Below are positions 1-12,000 of a stretch of DNA of 64,000 nt, piece after piece; the stretch's first letter is position 1, and the number at the start of each line of letters is the position of its first letter. The notes under the pieces were generated by a model. The model saw only the letters and a program-made list of their open reading frames with translations, was not told the DNA's origin and searched no databases. The DNA is from Lonicera japonica (taxonomy: Eukaryota > Streptophyta > Magnoliopsida > Dipsacales > Caprifoliaceae): assembly GCA_021464415.1 (NCBI GenBank), contig CM038465.1, forward strand, positions 20,057,839-20,121,838, given 5' to 3'. A program made the position numbers and the translations under genes.

Positions 1-2003
1 AAACTGAGTGCGAAGTGAGCCCATCGTTGAAAGTTGTTTATTTGGTAACTTTGTAATATAGCGCTGTCTTCTATGCATTTTTGGGGATAATATATTAAGA
101 ATTTGAAGATCTTCCTCTTAGGAACTTGTAGAGATTTGAATTAGCTTTCCGTGGACATAAAGATTACATCAATCAGAGTCCCGAGTGAAAAGTTATGGCC
201 AATTGAAGTCCAGTGTTGTAGGGCAAACTTTACCCATGGACCGGTATGGGAAATTTGCATACTGGTCCAGTCTTTAAGAATTTGGGGGTTTGAGATATGC
301 GGACCGGTACCCTAAAATAGGCATACCGGTCCGGCATTTGGACTGGTCCACCGACTTAAATTTAAAGCGGGATTTAACCCAATTTTGTCTCATTTTCGAG
401 ACATGGCGATAGAACTCTCTGGAAAGAGATGGAGAGCACTATTTTAGAGGAATTTGAGGAGTGATTCACCCACACATCTCCACGACCAGAAATCTCCACT
501 AAATCAACACTGAATAAACATCCTAAAACACAATTCATCATCTCCTTTATTCTCTCTCATATACATGGCTAGGGTTCAAAGGGAGTACTTGGGGGGTTTT
601 GCGATTGGAGGACTTAGAGCTTGATTCAACCTTCCAAACTCGAATATTTATCTTCTTAGAGGTGGGAATTTAATTCTAAAACTTATTTTCCAACTTATCA
701 CTACTAGATTATGATTTTACCACTTGATTGCTTAGAAACTTAACATGCAAAAAGGGGTTTTTGAATATTCGAAGGTAATTTGCTTTAACGATGAAATTTA
801 TGGTTTGGATAGCCTTTATATACATTAAAAACACATGTTTTAACAAGAGATTACGATTGATTTATCAAATTACTCGAAGACCCACTTGAACCCATGTAAA
901 TGTTGATGATTCTTACTACGAACGTAAATGTCTATTCTTAAGGATTCAAGTGTTGGTTTTTATGATATAAAACATTCGTTTATGAGTTATTAAACTAGAC
1001 GGAATGACTTATATGAGATTTTCCCCTTCGGTTGCATGATGATGATTGATATGGCACAATTGTTTCTCATATGAGCCAAATGATATGATAGTACGATAAT
1101 ACGACAATGCTAGTCCATGATAGGTCCCGGGTTTGGTCTCTAACGATTGGGGTTGAAAGTTAGGACACAGTCTCCTGGGTGCAAGACCCGAAACCGTGCA
1201 CGAAAACGAACAGGAGGCCTTGCTGTAGCGTGGGTGAAAGGCCAGGAAATGTAGACCTGGTTGTACGCTTGGATAGTGTGAGGATTATGACATATGGCTC
1301 GAGGTTCATGAGAGAAAATATGTACATTGTGCCATGAATTTCCTTTGGAGACGGGGTTGGTTTTTATACAAAGTTCGAAAAGTATTTTCCTATAAAGTTA
1401 CTAATGTTTTCAAATAAGAAAGGGTTCATTCTAAACTATTATATATATATATATATATATCTTTGAATGAATTATTCCACTTTATTACGTGAAAGGGATT
1501 TTCCATGACTTTACAAAAAGGGCTTTCTTAATACTTTTTCATACTAAACTTAACGTATGATTCCCACTGAGTCCTTTTGACTCACCCTATCTCTTTCCAA
1601 ATAGTGATTCTGCAAGTTATTCTGGGAAAAGGAAAAGCGAGGACGTAACGTAGTAGAATACCTCTGTACCTCAAACTAGTTACCTGTCCTTCACTGAAAG
1701 GACCTTTGTTCTTTGTACTTCATTACGGTACATGTGTCACGCTTGTACTAGAACATAAATGTATGTATTGTGGAGATTGTACATTTATATTTTGGACTTC
1801 GTTGGAGGCTAGTTGTCAAATTATAGTAACTGTTATTTGGTTGTGGATAGATTTCGTGTAACAGAAAATTTTTTTATTGTTTGGATTGTGGATTTCTAAG
1901 TTTTATACAAGGATTGTATCTACTTAACCCGTCGTCAGTGTACGACACCTGTGACAAACCGGGTTCTAGAGGAGAAATCCTTTTAACGGGATTTGGGGTG
2001 TTA
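1..2003 (+). mobile_element. Tekay-type LTR (family A copy L1), 3' part
   Basis: This is the 3' part of a long LTR whose 5' end lies left of the window. Blocks match the other family-A copies here in the same order: the U3 block near 1-200, a copy-specific GGACCGGTA repeat cluster at 236-353, an AGGTGGGAA block at 660-669, the 'cccactgag' block near 1565, and the end hairpins at 1931-1990. It ends in GGGGTGTTA at about 2003. No primer-binding site follows it, so it is a 3' LTR, a solo LTR or truncated. The Tekay (Del-type chromovirus) assignment is inferred from a copy that follows a Tekay-like pol at 29931-30898. There is no coding potential. Confidence 0.7.
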
Positions 2004-2566
2004 TTGTTCTGTTTGGTTTTGATGTAGCCAATTGATGATGGGATCGGGTTGAGCTCGTGTTGATGTGGGATTTTAGTGTGAACAGAGGGTGGATGAGGAG
2101 GTACAAACACAGCTTCCTTTACTGGCTCAGTTAGGCATCCCCTAACCAGTTCATCCAACTGGGCTCGAGTATTCTGGTTGTCAGCTATAAGGAGAGTTAA
2201 GCTTTGGTTCATGTTCATCAACATCCAGTACATATCCTTGGGGTTTGGTAATGGCATAGCCCTAGTTCCATTAGTAACTCTCTGATTTGGTGGCAGATTA
2301 GGGTCAGGGTTATGTGGAAGATTTCGGTAAACCCCCCCCCCCCCCATATTGTTATTTTATTATAACCGTTGGTTTGGGAAAAAAGGACCGAGTAGCGGAT
2401 TTGCTGCATTGTTAAATCGATTGTTTCCTCCATGTGTAAGTATATGTTGATCCATATTGTTCGGCGACTCAAGTCTTACTAGCCTTCCTGTGCTGTCTCT
2501 TTCGGCCCAAGCTGATGCAAGATTGGATGGGTGTCTAATGCGAAAGAAAAAGACAAATCCATTCAC
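2004..2566 (-). pseudogene. gag-like fragment of an Ogre/Tat-like retrotransposon
   Basis: Two minus-strand reading frames (2566-2360 and 2347 downward) read as one Asn/Pro-rich, low-hydrophobicity protein broken by a stop or frameshift near 2355, next to a run of C/G. Visible segments are NMDQHILTHGGNN and LDELVRGCLTEPVKEAVF, which look like the N-terminal region of a plant Ty3-type gag. The fragment lies directly downstream, in minus-strand sense, of the Ogre/Tat-like leader and LTR at 2567-4090, which is the expected position for gag. It stops where the Tekay-type LTR ends at about 2003, so the rest of gag and pol is missing. I recognise the type only from composition and position. Confidence 0.5.
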
Positions 2567-3584
2567 GAGTAATCCCTCGGAAAGAAAATATACATCCTTT
2601 AGAAACTACCAGATTTTATTCAGAAGTACATCGATTAGGAAGACGCTTTACCACACAAAATATTTTCCTTTTTTAAGTGAGATCAAAAACAGACTAACAG
2701 TGATAACTTAAAAGCCCCGTACAGAGGTAGGGTTGGAATGTAAATTCCTTGGGTTCTCTTGCCATCTGAATTTTGAAAGTCATTTTGAAAAGATTTTTAG
2801 CAAATCATTCTTTTGAAAACACAGGAAGTTCACTTCTTACAAATTGTTTTGTTCATGGAACCAACAATAGGAAAATTACGGAGAGTATCAGTCCTCGTGA
2901 ATTTTTACAATGAAGGTTGGGCAACCTCCATCCGTACCTGCCAAAACCGTGATGGTATGATTGACAGGGCCTTCATTCACGAGGTTCTCACGACTGTCGA
3001 TCATTAAAACAATGAAAAAAATTATTTGTGTTCTTAGCTGACTAGATGCAAGGGTGGTTGAATTGGGTAAGGTTCAAGGCTCCCTCCTATTTGGCAGGTC
3101 TTATGATATACCTCAAGGGTTCAGGAACGTGTAAGGACCTTTTAATAGACGTCTACTAGGTACGTGAGTGGTAAACTTCTCTATATAGCATAATATGATA
3201 CTTGGCCAAGGAGAGTGGTCTCAGGCGCTTTTGGCTAGTGTAGACCCCAAGTCCACGGCCTAGTCACGACTCTGGCCCCGAGGTTGATAGGGTAAATTCA
3301 CACACGTGAAAATGCATGATAATATGTAAGTACGTGCAAAATAACAATATGGCAATTCATTATTGATTAACGCTTTAGAGTTTGTTATGGTATTTTGCCA
3401 AATTTTAATCTTGAAAAATATTTTCCTCATATAATTAACAAACAAAGGCATCAGAGTATTCACCTATATTTCATCTATGTTATCATAGGACTAAAGCTTC
3501 CCTAACCTACATCGAATAGAGAATTAAATGTATGATCCATTATATAAGAGCTTAGTTCTCAAAATTCCCTAGCAAAATCGCCAC
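2567..3584 (-). mobile_element. Ogre/Tat-like 5' leader with primer-binding-site-like sequence (copy B1)
   Basis: Non-coding leader in minus-strand sense. It is clearly homologous to 27385-28288: both carry the 'ggaatgt-aattcct-ggg' block, the 'gggcaa-ctc-ccgtacctgccaaaac' block, and a block just before the LTR. At 3567-3584 the minus strand reads TGGCGATTTTGCTAGGG, matching TGGCGACTCTGTTGGGG beside copy B2. This sits immediately after the LTR end, where the tRNA primer site belongs; the tRNA was not identified. The small plus-strand ORFs here do not resemble proteins. Confidence 0.6.
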
Positions 3585-4090
3585 TGTGAGACTTTGACAT
3601 TTTGGAAAGAAAAAAAAAAGAGCTGGCTTTATAAGTCACTAGTTTATTTTTCAACAATACAAATAAAAGATTGTATAAAAGATAATCTGAAACGGAATTT
3701 CTTTTACACGTTAAAACCAAATAAAGGCTAGGGTTCAAGAACTAGGTTACAAATTGGGAAGGTGTTAGGCACCCAATTCGAATTGGAAAGAATTCTATGA
3801 ATTTTTCTAATATTGTCTTCATTAGTATAAACTTTTCGAAGAAAATCCAAAACATTAGTGATGATAGAAACTTTATCTCAGGCACACAACATTCAACTCT
3901 TAGCTGGCCAACAGTCGACAATTGAGCCTAACAATCGACTATTTAGGCATGTTCAGGATATCTTCATAGCCTTTAAGGACAATTAGGCCACCAACCTTTC
4001 TTATCTCATTAATATTAATGCCAACTCTACAAGAAGTATCTCAAAGTCTAATTTTGGGTTACTAGGAATGCATGGTGGATAAAACCAACC
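3585..4090 (-). mobile_element. Ogre/Tat-like LTR (family B copy B1), partial
   Basis: Begins TGTGAG at 3585 on the plus strand, corresponding to an LTR 3' end in minus sense. It shares the family-B landmark 'ggtgttaggcacccaattcg' (about 3760-3780) and the preceding 'agtttgtttta' block with copies B2 (28289-29930) and B3 (36740-37979). Similarity fades after about 3800 and the outer boundary cannot be placed; 4090 is approximate. No TATA-containing U3 is seen, so the copy is probably truncated. Confidence 0.55.
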
Positions 4091-5540
4091 ATCTTTTTGG
4101 AAAATGTGCATAATTTCAAAAACACTTTTAATAATAATAAAATAGTCAAGTGATAAGAAAAAAATTAAATAATTAGATATAATTTCAAAAATGATTTTGA
4201 ATAAATTTGAGCAATTTCCTTATGATCAAATATCAACAACTTTAACAATAATTTCTTAGTCACTTACACACATTTTCTTCTAAGTTTATGTTGCATTCTT
4301 GAATCTAATGCTTTATTAAAAACATTCACAATACTATATAATACATTCATGTTAGATTAATTAAATGGATTCAATAATAAAAAACAAATAATCAAAATAA
4401 ACAATATTAGCTCAACACTTTCAATATTATCTTTAACTGTCTTGTATAATTTTAATTTATGTAAAATTTAAATATTTTATATAAAAAAAATAGTATCCAG
4501 CAGTCTTTTAAGAAAACATTGACACTTAAGATTTGTGTAAAATATGAATCCAATTTACACATTCACATTCTCTTTCTATCTCCTTAATTTTTTACAAAAA
4601 CTTAAAAATGATATAACTAAAAATATAAAATTTAATTTTGAATAAAATTTATATATTTGAAATCTACTCACTAAGAGTTACAAAATAATTTATATTGACT
4701 ATGAAATTATGTATAATTTTAAAAAATCTTACAAAATGATTGAACATTACATATAATGATACATTATATTTGTGAGATTTTTATTTATTGGTCCATTAAT
4801 TTTATACGAGTAGCATTAGAATATAATATATATAATTTATATGTAAAATTCTCTAACACATAAAATTTTATAAAAAGTATATATACAACTATTAAAGATA
4901 TTCTTAACTTTCTCTCTTCCGATTTTATCTCGCCGATCTATCTCTCTCTACCCTAATTAATTCAACCTTTCTCTCTCTTCCCATCCACTCGTTTTAAACC
5001 AACAATTTATTTTTTCTTTTTTTAATAATATTTTAACTGTCTTTCTCTCTCTCTTGCAAAGGAGGCCAACTGACCCAAACTAGTTTATATTATCACTAAG
5101 TAAAATATTAACAACTTCACTCTCTTTATAAAATATACTCAATGTTATTTTAAATAAAAAATTACTTTATAAAATATACTCAATGTTATTTTAAATAAAA
5201 AATTACTCGAAGTCATTAAGTGAGTATTTAGATCACCTTCAATTTATACATTAATCGGGTTATAGGAAGTAAATGTAACTTTTAACTAACATGTCTTCAA
5301 TTAGAAAAAAGTACTCTTAGAGTTAATTTAATTGTGAAGTTGAAAAAATAATCGAATAAAAACCAAGTTTTAGGAAAAATTAGAAAATAAAACAAAGATT
5401 TTATAAGATATTCTATATTACTTTTACGATTTTCAGACAATCAAATTATTTGGAGCTTGTGTAACAATTTTTTTTTTCTTTTACTAAAATAATGAAAAGC
5501 CAAATTACTCTATCTTTGTGCAAAACTTTTCATTTAAAAT
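4091..5540. other. AT-rich intergenic DNA, no gene seen
   Basis: Very AT-rich sequence with no convincing open reading frame on either strand. A TC-rich tract lies at 4905-5060. I see no element boundaries other than the 41-bp tandem duplication listed separately. Confidence 0.6.
5124..5205. repeat. 41-bp perfect tandem duplication
   Basis: Two adjacent copies (5124-5164 and 5165-5205) beginning CTTTATAAAATATACTCAAT. They appear identical, which suggests a recent duplication. No function is suggested. Confidence 0.85.
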
Positions 5541-6420
5541 AATAGAATTTTAAATCATTTTTCAGTTTTAACAAAAGCATGCCTCACAGACGTACACATA
5601 CATACATGCATCAGCTAGATTCAAAAAAGGGGTTTTTTTTTTAACTAAAAAACAGATTTTCCCTTTGAGTGTGTAAATGATTAAATTTTGATGAAACTTG
5701 GCATGGATAACTTTCATGATGAGTATACAAACTCCACTAAATATTATCAAAAAATTCATACGAGGGTGCGTTATCTAAAAATTTAAAATTTCAATGGCCA
5801 TAAATACACACACATTCACCAACTTCTTGGTTGAATTTGTTCATAAAATTAGATGGGGGGTGATCTCCTCCACATCATGGATATTATCCCTACCAATTTT
5901 CATAAAAAAGCCAGTCATTTACGGGCTCAAAAAAGGGAATACGTTGTTTAGTCAAAAGAAGGAAACCCTTTTGGCAGGAGTCTGACAGCATATATATATA
6001 TTATAAAACTCATTCTCCCAAGGACCAATCATTTTAAAGGAGTAAACGAATGAATCTTTTGATGAAACTTTGTGAAGATGATTTTCACGATTAGCAGATC
6101 ATTTTCACCAAATTGTATTGAAAAATTCAACCATTGTGAGGGTTAACTAAACATCTAAAATTTCAACGGTAAAAAATGCACTTATATATCAATTTTCTAA
6201 TTAACCCACTTCCTATTTGAATTTTTAGATGAAATTTGATGGAGATTAGTTACTAATCACACAAATCATTTTTACCAAGTTTCCTAAAATAAATTATCCA
6301 TTTACCCTCTTAAAATAACCGGACTTTGTTAAAGACCAAAGGGTGTTGATAGTATATATATATATATACACATATATGCATGTATCTATGTATATATATC
6401 AAACCTTATTCTAAAGAAGA
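5540..6420. repeat. Degenerate direct-repeat block
   Basis: Sequences at about 5690-5870 and 6060-6240 share the same ordered phrases: 'gatgaaact', then 'aaaattca', then 'taaaatttcaa-gg', then 'ttgaattt'. They look like two old copies of one repeat unit. The family was not recognised. The short ORFs across it have no protein-like features. Confidence 0.45.
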
Positions 6421-6640
6421 CAAATCTAAATTTAAGAAAAACTAAGGACCGTCAATTTTTAAGAATAAACAGTTTAATTTTTTTCTAAAAACTTTATGAG
6501 GCAATTAGGTATAAGGGCTCATTCTAATAATAATATAATTATAAAGGACACTTAAAAATTAGCCATGTAAATTAAGGATACTGTACAAAAAAGACACTAA
6601 TACCCCTTCCTTATAATATCGTCTCATTATAACACTAACA

Positions 6641-6800
6641 GCAGCTAGAAGGTGCTAAATACATTTAGCACAGCAATTAGAAGGTGCTAAATGCATTTAG
6701 CACCACCTGGACAGCAACCAGAACCCCCTGGACAGCAACCAGAATGTGCTAAATGCATTTAGCACCACCTGGACAACAACTAGAAGCCAGGTGGTGCTAC
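6641..6800. repeat. Cluster of long perfect palindromes
   Basis: Three copies of a GTGCTAAATGC-centred palindrome. 6683-6704 is a perfect 22-bp palindrome and 6746-6765 a perfect 20-bp one. The copy at 6652-6672 has one central mismatch. They are separated by repeats of CCTGGACAGCAACCAGAA. This may be the end of an unrecognised transposon or a regulatory cluster. Confidence 0.8.
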
Positions 6801-9017
6801 AATCATAATTTTTTTTCAAATCCCGCTGAACTGTCGAAATTGGTCGATTTCGATAGCAAAATGACATCTGATTGTTTTAATTTTTTGTGCGAATATTATA
6901 ACTTTATTTTCCGAACAACATATTCAAAAATCGGCCAAATCCAACGGTTCGATCAAAAGTTATATATGTTTTACGATTACACATTTAGAAAAGAAGAAGA
7001 GAACGGCGCTCGCTCCTCTCAGCGATACGATCGGAGAGTCAGGTGGTGGTGGTGGAAGAGGTGAGATTATTGGTGAGACAACTTCTCTTTTTCCTTGTTA
7101 TCTGTTTTTTCTCTCTAAACTATGTGTATATAAGAGAGAATAATATGTCTTTTGTATAATTAGAATAAATGATATAGCAAGGTATTTTTGTCCATCAACA
7201 CTTATCATTTTTCTTAAAAAAATTAATAGTATGAAAAGTGTCCTTATTGTAAAACTAAATTATGAAATTATTACTACTTTCCTTTATTAAACATGAGTCC
7301 GTTCTTTAAGTTATAAAATATTACGGAGCGATACCTTATAACCCATTATCTCAAACTTAATAGAGATAATAACTATAATAAGTAAATCACATCCATAAAA
7401 TTTCCTCAAAAACTTCAAATTAGAAAATATGTAATATACATATTTAATTTTATCCATTAAAATATCATATGCTAATAGAATTAGATAATAATTAAATTAT
7501 AGTTTCAACATGATATTCAAACTTATGGGCAATTTAATATTTCTAATCTTCTTGCGTTGGTAATTGGGCATTGACCAAGTGGCTTATAGATTGGATACCT
7601 GCCCCTTTCAAAAATAACATAAAATTATAAAAGTCATCGGATTGTCTTAAATGTTAAAAGTTTCGTCCAAGCAAAATATTCGAGGTAGGAAAATTGTTCT
7701 CTTACTTATAAATTTTATCATTTATTTTTACTAAATATATTAAATAAATTAGATTTTTATTATATTTTATAAAAGTACAATTTATATAATGTATCTAGTA
7801 AAAATATATAATAAAATTTATACGTAAATGTAACATTTCTTTTCGTTATAACAAAAAGGTTAGCAATGGCACCATAAAAAAATCCATTAAAAAATTCAGT
7901 ACTCTTTAATAATATTTTTTTTTAATCACCAATTATCAAAGTGATAGGTAGCGCATTTTTGGAAAATTCTTAGAATACGGCACCTTTTGTTGCCAAAACT
8001 TAGGACGTTATGTGTGAGTTTCTTAAAATGACGTAGGTTTTGATTTTATCTCAAACATGATTTATGATGTGGCATAGTCTGAACCACTTATTTAGAATAA
8101 TGAGTTAGGATTTGTTTGACTAACTTCAAGACTGATTGCATTGCCTTAAAGAAGTCGAATCCGTGTTATTGACCGATCGACATGTTCAAATTAGTGTCGT
8201 TTTCTCTCTCTCCTATTTTTTTTTTTTTTTTTTTTAAGAGGATACATATATGGTGGGCTTCCAAAATACATCCTCTTTCTCTTGGAGTGAAGAAACTCAA
8301 ATAGACCATTAAAAACAGAATAAGGCATCACAAAATTCGTTTCTCTTTCTTGTAGCTTTTGCAATTTCCCTTTTTTTATACTAAAAAATTTATCATGCCC
8401 ATTGCTGTGTTGCTGCTTACTCTGCTTTTGCTGTGTTGCTGCTTACTCTGCTTTTTTGCTTGATAGCCTTACTCAAGTGATACAAGCATGTAATTATTAT
8501 ATATATATGGTAGTTATTCTTGGAGAACCCTATACAGAGATTGCTTGTGGATACAAAATTACTAGAAGCATCAAATTTCTTCGTGTGTACATCATTACGG
8601 AATTCAACAAATTCTCCTTACAACTTAAATTCTAATTGAAGTAGCTAAAATATATGAAATGGACAAAACTTAAGCTAATTAAACAAGGAATAGACACTCA
8701 ATGTGGAGAAAAACGGTCACAATTTTATTGAACAATATATAGTTTGTCTTTTATGATTACAAAGAAAACCTGTCATAGGGAGGAAAACTGCAAGAAAGGA
8801 AATAATTTTAAAATAACTGCCAAATATAGCAAATTACAGAGATCATGGGATCTTATGGTGTTGATGCCGAGAATTGTGCAAGATTTGTTGAAAGTTAAAT
8901 TTGACTTTCCTAACTCAACTTATTTCCAAATATAATCTTGTCATGAATAGTAAATATGTCGATTCAGATGCCTAAATAGTGGAATTTGACTAAAAAATAA
9001 CGTGCGTCACTGTTGGA
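6801..9017. other. Intergenic region downstream of CYP716
   Basis: AT-rich, without convincing genes. It holds a poly-T run near 8215 and a 26-bp perfect tandem duplication at 8404-8455 (unit starts GCTGTGTTGCTGC). A possible minus-strand polyadenylation signal AATAAA lies at 8724-8729, about 290 bp past the CYP716 stop. The ORFs at 6753-7064 and 8402-8635 run through repeats and look spurious. Confidence 0.5.
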
Positions 9018-12000
9018 TTAGCTTTGATGGGGAAAAAGTCTAACCGGAAGTCCGTTAACTGGCATTGGAAACGGGTCATATACAATCTTTTCATTTGGAA
9101 TTAGCTTTTCCCATCTGAATTTTGTTACTAACCTGTGCATAAAGGTTAGTACTTCCAAACGAGCAAACTCACTTCCTGGGCACATCCTTGGTCCTCCTCC
9201 AAATGGTACAAAAGTGAACGGTATAGGCCCTTTTCCTTCGAACCTCGACGGGTCGAACTTCTTTGGATTCGGGAAGTATTTTGGATCTTTGTGAGTCGTA
9301 TGTACACTCCAGAATAGCTGATAATAAAATAATTTTATGAATGATTAATGTTTGACAATTATGAGAAATTAGTGCTACGTGTGGTAATTCAGGCAAGTAA
9401 CTAAGGTTCAATCTCCACTAACTTCTGCCTCCCCAAGAACCGTGCACAGTGTATGTTGGTTTTTGGGCCTATTGGTTTAGTCCAATAGGGACACCCATAG
9501 TGGGCCTTAGGGTTTCAAAGCCCTTTTAATGCTAATGATATATATTTAGGTCTTTAGACCTAAATAAGAGATACAATACACAACACAATTAAGAGGCGGC
9601 CGTCATCTCTTCTCAAGCACATTCTAGGGTTCTTTGTAAAGAGTACTTGAAACTGTGGGCATAGTGGTAGTCGTTCGTGTAACGCTACACAACGCGAGTA
9701 TCGTAAGGCCAATTTCACAAGATCCAATATTATTTCCGCTGTGCATACAGGTACGCATACTTGTATTAATTTTCCAACATTGGTATCAGAGGGATATAGA
9801 TTGGTCTTCATACATAATCATATATATATATATATATATATATTTGCATGCTTGACTCTGCTTTTATATATGTATACACGATTAGATATGTGATTTGTGT
9901 TTTCACAATTATATATGCAATTGCCGATTGGACTTTTAACTTGCAGCTCCTTTTTTTCTGTATACATATATATATATATATATAAGTGATGTGATGTTCG
10001 GCAGAGGGTTGCTTACTTTAAAAAAAAAAAAAGTTTTTTTTTTTCTGTTTTAAGAGGTGAAAACAGTTTTTTTGCTTATATAAAAAAAAAAAAGTAAAAC
10101 AGTTTTTGTTTTTCTGTTTTTTGGAAAAACAGTTTTTTATTTATTAAAAATAAAACAGTTTTTGTTTTTCTGTTTTTTGGAAAAACAGTTTTTTATTTAT
10201 TGAAAAATAAAACAGTTTTTGTTTTTCTGTTTTTTTTTGGAAAAACAGTTTTTTATTTATTGAAAAATAAAACATTTTTTGTTTTTCTGTTTTTTGGAAA
10301 AACAGTTTTTTATTTATTAAAAATAAAACAGTTTTTGTTTTTCTGTTTTTTGGAAAAACAGTTTTTTATTTATTAAAAAATAAAACAGTTTTTGTTTTTC
10401 TGTTTTTTGGAAAAACAGTTTTTTATTTATTAAAAATAAAACAGTTTTGTTTTTCTGTTTTTTGGAAAAACAGTTTTTTATTAATAAATAAAACAGTTTT
10501 TGTAGTGTTTTTTTTGGTACGGTACATGCATTTTTGATATTATTTACTGTTATATATATCATCATTGTGTTGCATGTTTTACCTATTTTATATAGAGTGG
10601 GAGTGTAGTGGTAGCTTAAAGCTCCTATACAATTTTGCGCGTAATTTAAATTTTAATTTGATAATATCACATGATGGGGGAGATGATTTTGAGCGTAGCG
10701 ATCTTTCGATCTCGTGTCATGTGTGAACTATTAAATTTTATTTAAGATTTGTGCTACAAAATATTATGTGTGTTGTGCTGATAATAATATCCTTATTAAA
10801 TATCCTTATTTTTGCGCATAATTAGATGATTCTAAGAGCATGATTACTGACTTGAACAAAGGAGGGAAATTGGATGGTGACAATTATGATATTTGGCACC
10901 GTAAGATCCAATGTCTCCTTGATGAGTAAGAGGTTTTGGATATTTGTTATTCCAGTAATAATAATTCTATTTCTTTTGTGACTTCTACTGATAATTCTAC
11001 AATTTGGCATGCTAGACTTGGTCATATAGGCCAGGATAGAATGAATCGATTAGCTCGAGAGGGCTTATTAGGTCAGCTCGCTAAAGTTAGTTTGCCCAAT
11101 TGTGAGCATTGCTTAGTAGGAAAGTCAACTAGAAAACCGTTTGGAAAGGCCACTAGAGCATATTTTCCTTTGCAATTAGTACATTCAGACATCTGTGGCC
11201 CACTTAGTGTGAGGGCAAGGCATGATGCTAGCTATTTCATCACATTTATAGATGACTACACACGTTACGGTTTTGTATATTTGATCTCCCACAAGTCTGA
11301 AGCATTGGATTGCTTTAAGCGTTTTATGAGGTTGGTTGAGAATCAAAGTGGAAGGACCATTAAGGCTTTCCGTACTGATCGTGAACGTGAGTATTTATCT
11401 GAGCTATTTAAGCAGCTCTGTGATGAAAAAGGTATTCAGAGGCAGTTAACTACTCCATATACTCCGCAACAAAATGGTGTAGCGGAGAGAAGGAATAGAA
11501 CCCTTTTGGATATGGTTAGATCGATGATGGCGCAAGCTAACCTCCCAATATCTTTCTGGGGGGATGCTATCTTAGCTGCTGCCTACATCCTCAACCCTGT
11601 GCCTTTTAAATTTGTTTCATCAACGCCTTATGAGCTTTGGACGGGTAGGAAGCCTGACTTAAGCCATTTGCGCCCATGGGGCGCGGCGGGATATGTTCAC
11701 ACTAGTTCTCATTCGCATGAGAAACTAGGCCCTAGGGCGCATAAGTGCATATTCATTAGATATTCTGAGGAATCTAAAGGATATGTGATGCTTGGTGAAC
11801 AAGAAGATGGAACTGTTTCTGAGATTGAGTCACGAGATGTGAATTTTCTAGAGAAGGAATTCCCCAAGAGAGGGGATGTGGACAGAAACATAAAGTTGTT
11901 TGAAATGGTCGAATCGAATGAAGGCGTTTCAAATCCGAATAAGGATGTTGAGAGCGACTCGCTTCCTAGTGGGAGTGTGCAACCTCCTAGTGGGAGTGTC

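Noticed and set aside
10317..10565. 82-codon minus-strand ORF with repeated [14 protein letters not shown] segments
   Set aside because: It is the translation of the Copia leader tandem array; the periodicity comes from the DNA repeat and nothing else supports a gene.
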